Positions 39,250 through 51,776 of a stretch of DNA of 64,000 nucleotides are shown piece after piece (within the stretch, counting starts at the first letter, position 1; each line of letters starts with the position of its first letter). Below the pieces are notes generated by a model. That model was not told the DNA's origin and did not search any database. It saw only the letters and a program-made list of their open reading frames with translations. The position numbers were made by a program, and so were the translations under genes. Source of the DNA: Physcomitrium patens (Eukaryota > Streptophyta > Bryopsida > Funariales > Funariaceae); the NCBI RefSeq assembly GCF_000002425.4, contig NC_037256.1, forward strand, positions 2,078,051-2,142,050, read 5' to 3'.

Positions 39250-40084
39250 CCTTTAAAGGCAATTATATCAATATATAAGTCTAAGTACAAAAAAAGACAT
39301 CCAATTATATAATAAAATATTTTAAAATATTATATATCATTATAGAGAATTTTTTTCAAACTTTAAGAGTTCATATCTCATGATTGGACTGTCCAATGAA
39401 CTAAAATTTTACATGAAGTATTGATATACTTTCAACAACTTCCAAAACAAATTTCAACTATAAATTTATTACAGATCTTAAGATATTGTCAAAATCCTAA
39501 CAATAGCTTCAAATCCTTGCTTACATACATCCACATGTAATTTTCTTCATATATCATAAACAAAGTACTTAAATACCATGAAACACTGATGTAAAGCTTT
39601 TTAATCTAATAACACACTTATAGAAATTTTGAGCCAAAAATTTGTCGAAAAACTCAAGATAAGGCTCTAATAATTACTATCAACAAAACAACTCACTTAT
39701 TGTCTTTGAAATACATGTATTGTCTTCAATGCCTAATAACTCATTCATTTAGACTTAGAATTCATCAAACAATATAAAAAAATGTAGTAAAAAAAAGTGC
39801 TATATTCAATCCTACTTGCCAATCCTTCATTGTTCTTCGTAAGCATATGTTATGCTCGAAAGAGAGATAGTATATGCAAAATTGATACCTTAATTTTGAA
39901 CATCTATAACTCCTTCATAAAAACTCCAAATCATACAAATTTACATCCAAATTGTATTTAAAAATCTAAACTTATTAATCTTAGTATTTATAGGTCAAAT
40001 GACCTAAAAAAAATCCTAATCCCTAATAAGGCCTCAAAAAACCTCCTTAAAATCCATTAGGCATGACATTTGAATAATAAGGAT
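39105..40084 (+). repeat. Repeat C (LTR-like), copy 1
   Basis: It begins near AAGATAGAAAGAGTTTGC and matches three other places: 46178-46720 (+), 50830-51235 (+) and 51777-52998 (-). The longest copy is about 1.2 kb and sits as a single unit inside a B LTR, so C behaves like a solo LTR. A (TA)n array lies at about 39209-39247. The copy joins the B element at about 40084. Confidence 0.65.
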
Positions 40085-40429
40085 GAAGATCAAGCTAACT
40101 ATGTGGCCCACACGTAGAAAAACTTGCCTTATAAGTCAAGGCATGTGTCCTACAAAGTCAACACATATTGGAGGTCCTGTAGAACATCACCACGTAGTCC
40201 TTAGTTGGATAGTATATATAGAGACAAGAGTGAAGCCTTCTTCACTCTTGTCAACTCCTTTTTTGCTTCCAGTCTAGTTTCACGGGTCTCTAATTTTCTT
40301 GTCTTTTGGCAATAGCCATTCGAGTTTTTCTTTCAATACACATACTTGTTTATTTATATTTTGTTATTTTTCTTTGAGTGAAGGCTCACTTGTCTAGATT
40401 ATTTTTTCATCGAGTTCTTGTCTTTGACA
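40081..40429 (+). repeat. Family B 5' LTR (incomplete)
   Basis: It aligns with about 45828-46178. It contains a TATA box (TAGTATATATAG, near 40209-40220) and the inverted repeat at 40223-40252, and ends TTTGACA at 40429. Confidence 0.8.
40223..40252 (+). other. Perfect 13-bp inverted repeat at the presumed B transcription start
   Basis: GACAAGAGTGAAG and CTTCACTCTTGTC flank a four-base loop. The repeat begins just after the TATA box. Versions with a few changes occur at the same place in the other B LTRs (near 2648, 7036 and 45973), and family A has a different inverted repeat at the equivalent position. Confidence 0.65.
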
Positions 40430-40518
40430 GATTGACAAGAGTACACCTACAATATCAGAGCTTTATCTAATCTTGATTAAGAATAGATTATCTCTTTTTC
40501 TTGATAAGATATAAGTAT

Positions 40519-40548
40519 ATTAGAAGTTGTGGATTACCCTCTTCTAAA
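40519..40548 (+). other. Leader stem-loop of family B
   Basis: TTAGAAG and CTTCTAA pair around the 14-base loop TTGTGGATTACCCT. Family A has the same structure twice (53657-53686 and 53771-53800) with stem TTTAGAGG/CCTCTAAA. One inner G-C pair in A is A-T in B, so pairing is kept although the sequence changed. It lies between the primer-site-like sequence and gag, the usual place of packaging or dimerisation signals (function inferred). Confidence 0.6.
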
Positions 40549-43500
40549 TTGATATTGTCCCTAGTATTTTCTTTGTTCTCAAGTCCTCTCTTCTATTTGT
40601 CTTGAGCGATATTAGACATCTTCTCTTTTCCAAGTGTTATCATGGCAGAACTTGTTGAAATGAAGAATGCAATGGCACAAATGTAAGAGCAATTGAGGGA
40701 GTTAATGTTTGCGATGCATTAATTCAATTTACTACCACAAGGAGCAACAAGATTGGCAAGAAGTGAAGATATAGAAATGGTTGGAGCTGCTTCAACATCT
40801 GCACTAAACCATGTCATTTCTCATATGGAGGAACGCCTTTCTAGTATTAGAGAACCAAGAATTGCCCTACCCGAGAAGTTTGATGGCACTAGATCTAAGT
40901 TTTGAGGATTTATCAATCAAGTCCAACTTGTGATTGAACTTCAATTCCAAAGCTATCCAACTCCAGGATCGCAAGTTAGATTCATTGATACGCTTCTTTC
41001 AAATTCAACACTATTGTAGTTTTTATCTTTTCTTGAACAATGAGATCCAATATTAGATAATCTAGAGGCTTTTCTGATAGAGTTTCGATCCATGTATGGA
41101 GAACATGATGCAATTCATATTGCAACCAATAAGATCCATATTTTACGACAAGGCAATCGATCAGTAAAATTGTATGCTTCACAATTTTGACAACTTGCAA
41201 CTAATATCAAGTGGGATGATGCTGCACTTATTAGCCAATTTTTTTACGAATTATAATATAAGGTAAAAAAATTAATGCTCAACTTACCTCATCCTCAAAC
41301 ATTGAGTCAAGCAATTGACTTTGTTGTGAAGTGCGACAATCGCCTTTTTGAATTCCAATCTGAGAACCATACAAGTGGACCTCAACGTTACTATAATTCA
41401 ATGGCAATACCAACACCTCTTCAACACATACATTCGGAAGTAGAGGATATGCAAATTGATGCAGTACGTTTCAAACTTCTTACTGAGCAAGAAAAGACTC
41501 GTCGTCATCAAGAAGGATTATGTTTGTATTGTGGAGAACCAAAGCACACTGCTCAACATTGTCCAAAAAAATGACGCAATCACAAAATGAGGAGTATGGC
41601 TGTGAAAGAAAACAATATGTCAGAAAACGAGTTTGTCCAGCTACAATAGGGACCGTGCGGCTGGAACCTTGCACAACATCTAGTAAAGGTCCTATTCTCT
41701 CCTCAGAGCCCTCTCCTTGTTTTATATTAAATGTTATTTTAGGACCTAAACATTACAAAGTCTCTACCTTGTTAGATTCAGGAGCCTCAATGTGTTTTTT
41801 AGATGAAGAATTTACTAAAAGACATAGCATATCTTTAGTAAAGAAAACTAAACCTGTTCATGTAGAAGTCATAGATGGTCGTCTATTGTCTTCTGGAGAT
41901 ATTACTCATGAAACCCTTCTTATAGAAGTAATAATCAATCATCATAATAGTTTTGTAGTATTTAATATCATTAGATCTCCCTCTAATCCAGTTATTTTAG
42001 GTTTATCGTGGTTAGAAAAATACAACCCTCAAATAGATTGGATTTTCTGAACTCTTACTTTCTCTAAAAGTATAACTAACAGTATAGTTAATCAAGTAGA
42101 GAGTCATAAGTCTAGTTCAATTAAACCCATATTTACAGGTGCAAAAACTTTCTTGCATGCTGTTACGAAAGAATCACCATATATTATTTATGCCACACTT
42201 GTTTCTACTGGTGAAAAGACTTCAAGTGGCATTCCAAGCCAATATCAAGAATTTCAAGATGTATTCGAAAAAAACAATGTGGATACACTTCCGGAACATT
42301 GTCCCTATGATTGCTCAATTGACCTTCAAGAACGAGCACAATCGCCATTCGGACCAATCTACAGTTTATCACAAAATGAGTTGATTGAACTCAAGGAATA
42401 TATTGAAGAAAATCTAGCCAAGAATTTCATATGTCATTCTAAATCTTCGGCAGGAGCTCCAATTCTATTTGTGAAGAAAAAAGATGGATCATTGTGGATG
42501 TGTGTTGATTATTGAAGACTCAAGAAGATTACTATCAAAAACTGGTATGCACTACCTTTAATATCTGGACTTCTTGATCAGCTGAATCAAACTAAGATCT
42601 ATACAAAAATAGATCTCTGGAGAGCATACAATCTAGTACGCATCAAAGAAGGGGATGAATGGAAGACTACATTTCGAACTAAGTATGGACATTTTGAATA
42701 CAACGTCATGCCTTTTGGACTTACAAATGCACCAGCAGCTTTTCAACATCTAATGAATGATATTTTTCGAGAGTTTTTGGATGATTATGTGGTCTGTTAT
42801 CTAGACGACATCTTGATATCTTCTAAGAATTCAGAAGAACATGAACTTCATGTTCGTCATGTATTACAAAAATTAAGAGATGCAGGACTCTATGCCAAGA
42901 TAGAAAAGTGTGTATTCCACACTACTCAAGTCGATTTTTTAGGTTACATCATTTTAAATGATGGACTTATGATGGATCCTAAGAAAATTCAAACTATTAT
43001 GGATTGGAAGATCTCAAAAATGGTAAGAGATATCCAATATTTTTTGAGATTTGCCAACTACTATCGAATCTTCATCAAAGACTTCTCTCGAGTTACAACT
43101 CCACTTACACGTTTGACTTGTAAAGACAAACTCCAATGGAATTAAGAAGCGGAAATTGCTTTTGAATCTTTGAAGACAGTATTTATTTTTGCACCAATCT
43201 TGTATCGTGTTGATTTTTCTAAAATATTCTTTATGGAAACAAATGCATCAGACTTTGCTCTGGGTGCGGTTTTATCACAAATGAGAACAGATGACAAACT
43301 TCATCCAGTAGCCTTTCATTCAAGAAAATTCTCAGCAGCAGAAATCAATTATGAGATCCATGACAAAGAACTTTTTGTAATTATGGATTCTTTTCAAGAA
43401 TGGCATCATTATCTAGAAGGCGCTTCCAGTCCAGTCACTATGTATATGGATCACAAGAACTTCGAGTATTTTATGTCAGCACGTGTATTAAATCGTCATC

Positions 43501-45616
43501 AAGCTCGTTGGAGCATGTCTTTATCAATATTCGAGTTCATCATCATTTATCGGCCAGGAAAATAACAAGGTTTGTTTGATGCCTTGTCTAGACGTTCTTA
43601 TCTTGCACCAAAAGAAGGAGATGCAGCTTTTGAGCAACAAAGAACGGTTCTTTGGAAGCCAGAGAAATTTCACCTTTGAGCAATAAAATCAATATTGACT
43701 GTTGATTTAACTTTTCTTAAGCAAGTCCAGTTAAGTATGTCTTCAGATCCTCTTGTTCATGATATCAAGAATAATTCTTCTAAATCTCATGATCCCTCTA
43801 AATTTGAATTCATACACAACCTATTCTATTTCAAAGGGCACTTATATGTTCCAGATGGAGAAGCACGTTTACGTATTCTTCAAACTCGTCACGACTTTCC
43901 AGCAGCAGGACATTTTGGATATAATAAGACTTTGGAATTGATATCTAGGGATTTTTGGTGGCTTCAAATGTGAAAGGCAGTCAAAGATTTTGTACAATCA
44001 TGTGATTTTTGCTCAAGATCAAAAATTCCTGATCATTGACCTTTTGGACTTCTTCACCCATTATCCATTCCAAAATTACCATGGTCTTCTGTTTCTATGG
44101 ACTTCATGATGGATCTTCCAATCTCAGGTTCTTATGTCTCTATATTCGTGATAGTAGATCGTTTTACCAAGATAGCACATTTTGTACCATGAACAAAATC
44201 TATCACAGGTGAAGAAACAGCTAAGCTCTTTTTTGATAATATCTATCACTATCATGGATTATCCAAAGATATTATATCTGATAGGAGAACACAATTTGTT
44301 TCAAGATTTTGGTGGACTCTTTTCAAGATTCTTAAAGTGGATATAAAACTAACTTCGGCATTCCATCCTCAAACTGGAGCGTGTTAATGAAGTTTTGGAG
44401 CAATATTTAAGATGTACCATTAATTACCAATAAGATGATTGGATAACTCTTTTGCCATTGGCAGAGTTTACTTACAATAACAAGGTACATTCTTCTACAA
44501 AATAAACACCTTTCTTTACTAATTATGGTTATCATCCATGACTTGATACTTTTGACTTTTCAAAAGTTGATAATCCGACTGCGAAAGATTTGGCGATTCA
44601 TTTATCAGAGCTACATGCAACGATGAAGGTGCAGTTAAGAGAGGCTCAAGAACAACAAAAGGTCAATGCGGATGTCTATTGAAAGGAGCAACCACCATTC
44701 CTCTTGGGTGATAAGGTATGGCTACTTCATCGTAATATCAAGACCACTCGTCCTTGTGACAAGTTAGACTATCGAAGACTTGGACCATTTTCTATTTATG
44801 CACAAATCAATCCAGTTGCATATCGTTTACATCTATCGGAGTCAATGAAAATCCATCAAATATTCCTCGTATCTCTTCTTGAATCATACAAGACAATGGA
44901 CATACCAAAAAGACGACAAGCTCCACCTCCTCCTATAGAAGTGGACAATAATGAAGAGTTTGAAGTAGAAGAAGTCTTAGATTCAAGGCGGCACCGAAAT
45001 AAATTAGAATATCTTGTCCATTGGTACGGATATGATATTAGTGAATATACATAGGAGCCAATAAAGAATCTTGCAAATGCAACAAAGGTGGTGGAGGCTT
45101 TTCATCGACAACATCCATCAAAATCAAGATGAAAACCTTCTTTATAAAAGAAACAACATCTAGGCAAGATAACATTCTACTTTCAATCCTTGTTTGTAGC
45201 TTCTTTGTAGTAGTGATGCTCAGGAGATAAAAAACCAACAACCAATGGATTCGACTCAAGAGCCTTCATTTGCTGACCTATCAGATAAGCCATTACGATT
45301 GTTACAACCTTCAAGACGATGCAATCGAGATGAAGATCTTCAAGAAGAACATGTTCTTCCTTGAATAGATGGCGAGATACAACGCGTTTGGTATCACGAT
45401 TTGGGAAGGGACTCCTGATGTTTGGTGATTTTGCTAGAGATAGAAACAACTCCTGATGGTGTTCCAAATGTTCTATTCGAAGGAAATTATGAAGGCCTCA
45501 ATAATGATCAGAGAACAAAGATTAGAGTAATTGACAAATACAATTCGTTGCATCATAGATTTTCTCAACATATGATGACCACTCCTCGTGGAACTCATTC
45601 CTAGAAGGGGGTGTAA

Positions 45617-46178
45617 TGTCACGGATATACTTATAAAAGCTAGTAATTACATATACAAATAGGTGGAAGTAAGTAAAAGTACGTAAAAATAAGTTAATTC
45701 TATAGTATTTAATATGGAAGCTTCCTAGAAGCTTCATAGATACTGCTTTGACTTCATATGTGTCTTTAATTGACTTTTTTGGATTAGAAACGTGGTCAAT
45801 AAGTTAGCCATGTGCCACACATGTTGTTAGCTTGAAGATCAAGCTAATTATGTAGCCCACACGTAGAAAAACTTGCCTTGTAAGTCAAGGCATGTGTCCT
45901 ACAAAGTCAACACATATTGGAGGTCCTATAGAATGTCGCCACGTAGTTCTTAGTTGGATAGTATATATAGAGATAAGAGTGAAGCTTTCTTCACTCTTTT
46001 CAACTCTTTTCTTGCTTCTAGTCTAGTTTCAAGGATCTCTAGTTTTCTTGTCGTTTGGCAATAGCTATTCCAATTTCTCTTTTAATATACATACTTATTT
46101 ATTTATATTTTTTTATCTTTCTTTGAGTGAAGGCTCACTTTTCTGGATTATTTTTTCATCAAGTTCTTGTCCTTGACT
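45617..46178 (+). repeat. Family B 3' LTR, full length
   Basis: It starts TGTCACGG after a purine-rich tract (AGAAGGGGG) and ends near TTGAC at 46178, where C-repeat sequence begins. It is about 562 bp, with a TATA box near 45960-45970 followed by a slightly changed copy of the inverted repeat. Confidence 0.85.
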
Positions 46179-46720
46179 ATAACTCCTTCATCCAGACTTG
46201 GAATTCTTAAAAAAATATATGTAAAGTATAGCCAAAAAAGTATTCTCTTCAACTCTACTCGCCAATATTTTATTGCTCTCCGCATTCATATGTTATAATT
46301 CAAAGAGTGATAGTAGATACAAATTTGATATCTTAACTTTGAACATCTATATCTCCTTCACTCAAACTCAAAATCACACAAATTTTTCAACCAAATTATA
46401 CCTAAAATCCTGAACTTGTTGACTCTAGCCTCCAAAGCTCGAATGACTTTGAAAGAAAAATCCTAATCCCTAATAAGGCCTGGGGCAGCTTCCTTGAAGC
46501 CCATTGGGCATGGCCTTCGACCATTAGAAATGAAGTTTCCCATTCTTTGCCTTCATTCAACCATGCCTTATTTTCATCCCTCCCAATAAGCCTCCTACTA
46601 GTTAAGAATTTCTTCTTTCGGATCTAATCTCCTCTCAAGGCTCCATACTAAACATTTAGGTTTTATAATGTTTTTTTTGAAATTCTATAACTAAAAAGAT
46701 AAATTCAAAATAAAGCTTCT
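46178..46720 (+). repeat. Repeat C, copy 2 (fragment)
   Basis: It matches 39728-40080 and, reversed, about 51900-52300, sharing blocks such as CCTAATCCCTAATAAGGCCT and AAGCCTCCTACTAGTTAAG. It directly follows the B 3' LTR. Confidence 0.7.
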
Positions 46721-46976
46721 CAAAATAAAATTTCATCCTCAATATGTAATGTAGTATTTATTTTTTTAATTATTGTATGGAATCACCAAAACATATCAAA
46801 AGTTTGATCCTTTGTAGTCATAAATATATCCAAGAATATTAGCTATAATCATTTATAAATAAGATAAAATACATAAAATGGCTCAATGATTCTATGGAAA
46901 GTAGTCTATAAACATTTGTATGATTTTTTTCCATGAATTTTATTGTTCTTATGAAGGATATTCTTTAAAGTTTTTA

Positions 46977-47009
<33 letters not shown>

Positions 47010-47366
47010 GGCATGTAGAGTAGATTTGGCTTTTTATTGAAAATGACGGTAATCTAGTTGCTTAGTCTTGTAAGATGAGTATAATTAGGCTTCTAAAATT
47101 AATGTGACTTTATAACATATGCCATAGATTTGATGGATCTTTTGAGATTTTATTTAAGCTATTTAGCTCAAGTATTATGCAATATATCAAAGATAATAAA
47201 CTTATTTAGCTATGTTTGATGTATCTTGTGGATAACCAAATTATTAAAAAATTGGCTTTAAAATATTTTTTGAGGTATTCTAATTTATAAGAGCTATTTA
47301 TTTTATTCCAAAAATCTTTAACTATAATGTGATATTATTTTTCAAGAAATACCATAATGAATTTCA
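46721..47366. other. AT-rich spacer with a T29 run
   Basis: No gene was recognised. A run of 29 T at 46981-47009 could be the tail of a minus-strand retroposon or simple slippage; no LINE or SINE body was identified beside it. Confidence 0.5.
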
Positions 47367-47567
47367 TATCAAAGACATGAACCTTGAAGAAAGAAAATCC
47401 TCAATACACTCTTGTGTCACTAAAAAGAACTAAAAAGTCACTCAAAGATGATAAAATATTGAACTAGAATGACTATTGCCAAAAATAAGAAGACTAGAAA
47501 GTCTTGAAATAAGACTTAGGACTAAGAAGGCATTGATAAGAATGAAAAAGGCTTCACTCTTGTGTGA
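47367..47567 (-). repeat. Family B LTR fragment, reversed, old subtype
   Basis: Read on the minus strand it matches 7030-7227, including the GACACAAGAGTG-like and AGTGAC-like blocks and the AGTGAAGCC region. It is an isolated fragment. Confidence 0.65.
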
Positions 47568-49470
47568 GGGGTTTTTTCTCCCCTCACTTAAGTCCAATTT
47601 AATTAAATTATAATTTAAGTTAGACTCCAATATTAACTAATGTAGAGATGCAAATCATAGATAAGATAAATAAAAAAATAAAATGATATAATAATTAAAA
47701 TTTATCTAACAAAACACGACCAAGTCAATTACATATTTTTATGATTTATTTTTTAGCAATTGCAGTTCAATTAGGTAAATGCCTTCTAAGACTTACCTGA
47801 TTAACCTTAAACTCTGAAACTTATGAATGAGTTAAAAGAAAAAAAAAATTGGTACTATGCTGAAGTGCTAGTCTAGAGCTTTCTAAAATGGTATCAACCA
47901 TGCAAATTAGAATTATATCCAAGAAGTTATCTATGGATGAAGTTCTAATGGCAAAAATTTATCCGGAGTTGGAAATTCTTTAATAATTAGCTTCAAATAT
48001 TAAATTTCAGTATTAATATAAAGTTAAATTTTTTAATATAAAAGATAAAAATTTAAAGATAAAAAATAAAATAAATAATAAAATTAAAAGTTAGAAGTAA
48101 AACATAGAAGTTATAAATTAAGGTTAAAAGTTAAAGGTAAAAAGTAAAGTCAAAGTTAAAAGTTAAATAAAAATGAAATAACATAAACATCAAAAGTTGA
48201 AGATAAAAGGATAAATTTAAAGTTAAAAGTTAAATAAAGATTGAAATAACATAAGCTTAAAAATCGAAGATTGGAAGATAATTGGAAGTTGAAATTTAAT
48301 AATTAATTATCAAGATGAGATAAAAGGTTCATTAAAGTAGTATTAATTAGAGGTAATAAGATGAGTGAAGAATAAATCTAGCAATCCATGCACTAGCAAG
48401 TGTAATTAGGAGGTGATTAGGAAAGAAAGGTTATCTTCATCATGCCGAATTGAAGTAGCAAACCTTAACCAATTTGAAATCCGTCAAAAATTTTCATTAG
48501 CTCCTACATGTGTCCGTTTTTTTTTTCTGTATTGAAACTTCACTTGGATGAGCTCCTATCCCTCAATTTTTGCAATATTCCAGTACACAATAGTTGAGAT
48601 GTGATTTCTTAAAGTTGGCCATACAAACTGCTAAGGCAGCAGACCTCCTTGTACTTAAAAATTCACTTAAGTTTCATAAAAGTTTCAAAATTTCCAACTT
48701 AAACATTCCTCAAAATTAGACTTTTAGAAAGCTAGTAACTAAAGGATGATGGTCAAAAAATATCTCAAGAAAAAAATACAACTAAAGAAACCGAGAGGTG
48801 GAAATCTAAGTAGTTACAAAATAGAGGGAGTTTTTTTAAAAAAAGAAAAAAATTGGCATAGCTTCGCCATAAAAAAGGATAGAGAGAGGGCTTAAAAAAC
48901 CAAGCCATTCTTATACAATTTAGTGGAGGCTCATAGGAGGGTAGCCACATCTCCACCCTTGATTTCTAAGATCCCTAATTCAGATCTATGGCCTACAATA
49001 ATCCTAGGTCTAAATTCGATTTCAAGGCTGGAAATGCCATATTTCAAAAATTAATGACTTTTTGATAAAACTAACACCACCAATGTATCCAAAATATATT
49101 TTTATCTTAAGGTTGACTATTCACAACTTCAAATCCAAGTTCTAAATCATTAAAATCAATTAATTTACTAATCTAGTTGTAAATTTCAACTATAATTCTA
49201 ATTCTAAATATTCTAATTAGGAAATCAGCAAGGATTCTTGCCATCAAATTCTTTATAATCACCATTCTTCAATTTGAACTTCTTTAAGTACAAACTCTTG
49301 GCAAATCACAAGCCTTAATTTCAATTTGGTCTTAAATTAATATGCTTTTGATTTTTGATTTATTTATTTTTTTTCTATTCTTTAACTCCAAATAGTGATA
49401 AAAATTACTATGAAAGGAAACTCTGCCATAAAAAATAGCTCGTCTCTATCTTCTAAAGATCATCATTAAT
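47568..49470. repeat. AT-rich repeat region with AAGTTAAA tracts and a reversed 180-bp-type unit
   Basis: Tracts of repeated AAGTTAAAAGTT lie at about 48015-48240; their complement is at about 61930-62110. The stretch about 48470-48700, read on the minus strand, resembles the 180-bp unit of 61440-61856 (GCTGCCTTAGCAGTTTG against ACTGCCTTCGCAGTTTG). The region lies downstream of the minus-strand gag-like fossil and probably belongs to the same element type. Confidence 0.5.
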
Positions 49471-49477
49471 TTAATAA

Positions 49478-50800
49478 TTAGATTTTATAAATTTTAATCC
49501 ATTTATATTGCAAAACAAAATTTAAGTTGGTGGTTGCATCAATTAGATCATCCCATTTAGTTAGTCTTCTAATAAATTGAGCTCTTTTTACTATTACTTC
49601 TTTAAATACATATGTAAAAATTTTAACCTTGATATATTTTTTCTCAATAGTATAATTCTCTATTTCTTTACCATGTGCAAAGAAGTTCTTGTCTAATTTA
49701 TCTTCCATCAATTTTTTCATGCCTCCTCTTCCAAAGTTAGTTTTTAAAGGATCATTTGTTACAACATCTCAAATTTTTCCTTCTTTGAAGGTAATAATGC
49801 CATTTTTCATGGCATCTATATATAATTCACAGTCCTCACATTTGTGGTTTGAAACATTATATCAATTGTACCTCACTATAAATCCCTTTAATCCTTCAAT
49901 TGATCGTGAAGTACTTGACCTTGTATCTTTGTTCAAAGCAAGTATTTTTATCTTCCATTCTTTCAAGCTCCTCATCAATTTATCAAGGATTTCTTCATCT
50001 ACATTCTTATTTCTTAAAGAATTTGATGGAATAAGAATAGGTAAAGTTGTTATTGGAGCTTTCATATCTTTCATTGATGTAGCTTCCATCATTGTCCTAA
50101 ATCTTCTAGACTTCATACATTCTTGCTTAGCAATAAGACTCATTGCTTCTTCTAACCTTTTTCAATTAGTAGTAAAACCACCTTCTGCTATTCTATCTTA
50201 AAGAAAGAGAAGTAATCTATCCTCTAGTATCTCATTTATAACTTGTAAGAATAGCTCTGATTTCTTCACCTCTATAAGACTCTTCTCAAATAATGAGAGA
50301 TGCCCTAACTTCTTTTCAAACTCCCTCAATAATTTGTTTGGTGCCATATGTTTATTTGCTGGTTCCTCCACTCATTCAAAGAAACTTCTCTTATTTATTC
50401 TTTTACTTTCTTCATCAAAGTATTTATCTCTCAAAATCTCCTCAAATCTAGTCGAATTTTTTATATCAATACTCCTATATACTTATTTCACATTTTCTCT
50501 GATCTTTGGGACAACTGATGAATCAAAGGTCTCAATCATCCTATCTTCTAGAACTTGATAGATTTCTATTTTATAGGTCTAGACCCTCAAAAATTTAATA
50601 ATATTCTTCCCATCAAACCTCCCTACTTTTTTAATAATATCCTTCAATGTTTTGGTAGCTCCTTGCATAGTTGCATAAGCAACTTATTAAGCCATGAATA
50701 TTTGCATGGCCCTTAAAAATTCATTTATAAGATTTTTACCACCTCTATCACATGAGCCTCCTTCCTTTGTATCTCCTATCTTGACTAGTTGAGAAATTAG
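49478..50800 (-). mobile_element. Gag-like retroelement fossil on the minus strand
   Basis: Minus-strand DNA reads as decayed gag-type protein: a helical N-terminal part (about 50800-50150), a Lys/Glu-rich linker (50143-49862), a Cys/His patch (about 49850), and a tail with MKKLMEDKLDKNF and RAQFIRRLTKWDDLIDAT (49720-49500). I recall this layout from widespread retroelement-like gag proteins of mosses, but I cannot name the family. No protease or reverse transcriptase was recognised beside it. About five or more breaks. Confidence 0.55.
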
Positions 50801-50829
50801 TGCCTTAAGGCACTTTTAGTAGAAGCACC

Positions 50830-51235
50830 AATATATCAGAATAGTAAGAATTTGCTTTAAGAAAGCATTGAGCTTCTAGCTGTTACTAAATGCTCAATCA
50901 AGCCTCTAGATATAAAAACACTAAGTCTTTATATGAAATTATCCCTGTAGGGACAATCAAATGAATATATAAGCTTTAAGTATCAAAGATCAATAAAAAT
51001 GTGATAAAAATATTATAAAAACTTATATATCTTTAAAATAATTTTTTTCCAAAATTCAATAGTTCATATTTCTCAATCAGACCATCCAAAAAAATCCAAA
51101 TTTTACATGAAATATTGATGTACTTTTAACAACTATTACAACAAAATTCAAATGTTACGGATCTTGAGATAATGCTAAAATCCTAATAGTAGCTTCAAAC
51201 CCTTGCTTACATACACATGTGTGCAAATTTTTTCA
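50830..51235 (+). repeat. Repeat C, copy 3 (fragment)
   Basis: It matches 39120-39560, from the AGAATTTGCTTTAAGAAAGC-like start to the CCTTGCTTACATACA block, and then meets reversed B gag sequence at about 51236. Confidence 0.7.
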
Positions 51236-51776
51236 TATCTCACAAGCATCAACTCTCTCAATTGCTCTTGTATTTGTGTTATTGCATTCTTTATTTCAAA
51301 AAACTTTGCCATTATAATACTTAGAAAAAAATATCTAATATTGCTCAAGACAAGCAGAAAAAAGGACTTGAGAATAAAAAAAATACTAAGAATAATATTA
51401 GTATAGAAGAGGATAATCTGTAACTTCTAATACATTTATGTCTTATTAAGAGAAAAGAATAATCTATTCTTAATCAAAAAAAGAAAAAATTCTAATATTA
51501 TAAGTCAATTCTTTTTAATCTGTCAAAGACATAAAGATGTGTAAATCTGAAAAATCTCTATCAAAAGAAAAAAAACAAAATAAAAATAAAGAATTATGTA
51601 TATTAAAAAGAAACTAGAATGACTATTGCCAAAAGACAAAGAAACTAAAGACTCTTGAATTTAGACTAGAAACAAGAAAAGAATTGACAAGAATGAAGAA
51701 GGCTTTATTCTTATCTCTATATATACTATCTAATTAGGAGCTATGTGGTGATGTCGTACTATAATTACTTATAGTA

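Larger units (their letters stand above)
40081..46178 (+). mobile_element. Family B Ty3/gypsy (chromovirus-type) element, both LTRs present
   Basis: Parts: incomplete 5' LTR (about 40081-40429), primer-site-like TATCAGAG (40453), leader stem-loop (40520-40547), gag (about 40640-41572, ending in the zinc knuckle CLYCGEPKHTAQHC), protease (about 41700-42050, LLDSGAS), reverse transcriptase (about 42400-43145, YLDDILI), RNase H (about 43170-43600), integrase (about 43700-44700), chromodomain-like end (about 44704-45090), accessory region (about 45230-45604), purine tract and 3' LTR (45617-46178). It is broken, with about ten to fifteen breaks. The LTRs differ at about 9% of shared positions, mostly transitions, so it is older than the A copy at 53-59 kb. 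C repeat flanks it on both sides. Confidence 0.88.

Noticed and set aside
39105-40084. 3' LTR of element E
   Set aside because: It does not resemble the LTR-like head of E at 33.17-33.65 kb and occurs elsewhere on its own, so it is treated as separate repeat C.
46981-47009. Poly(A) tail of a LINE or processed pseudogene
   Set aside because: No LINE, SINE or gene-like body was found next to the T29 run.
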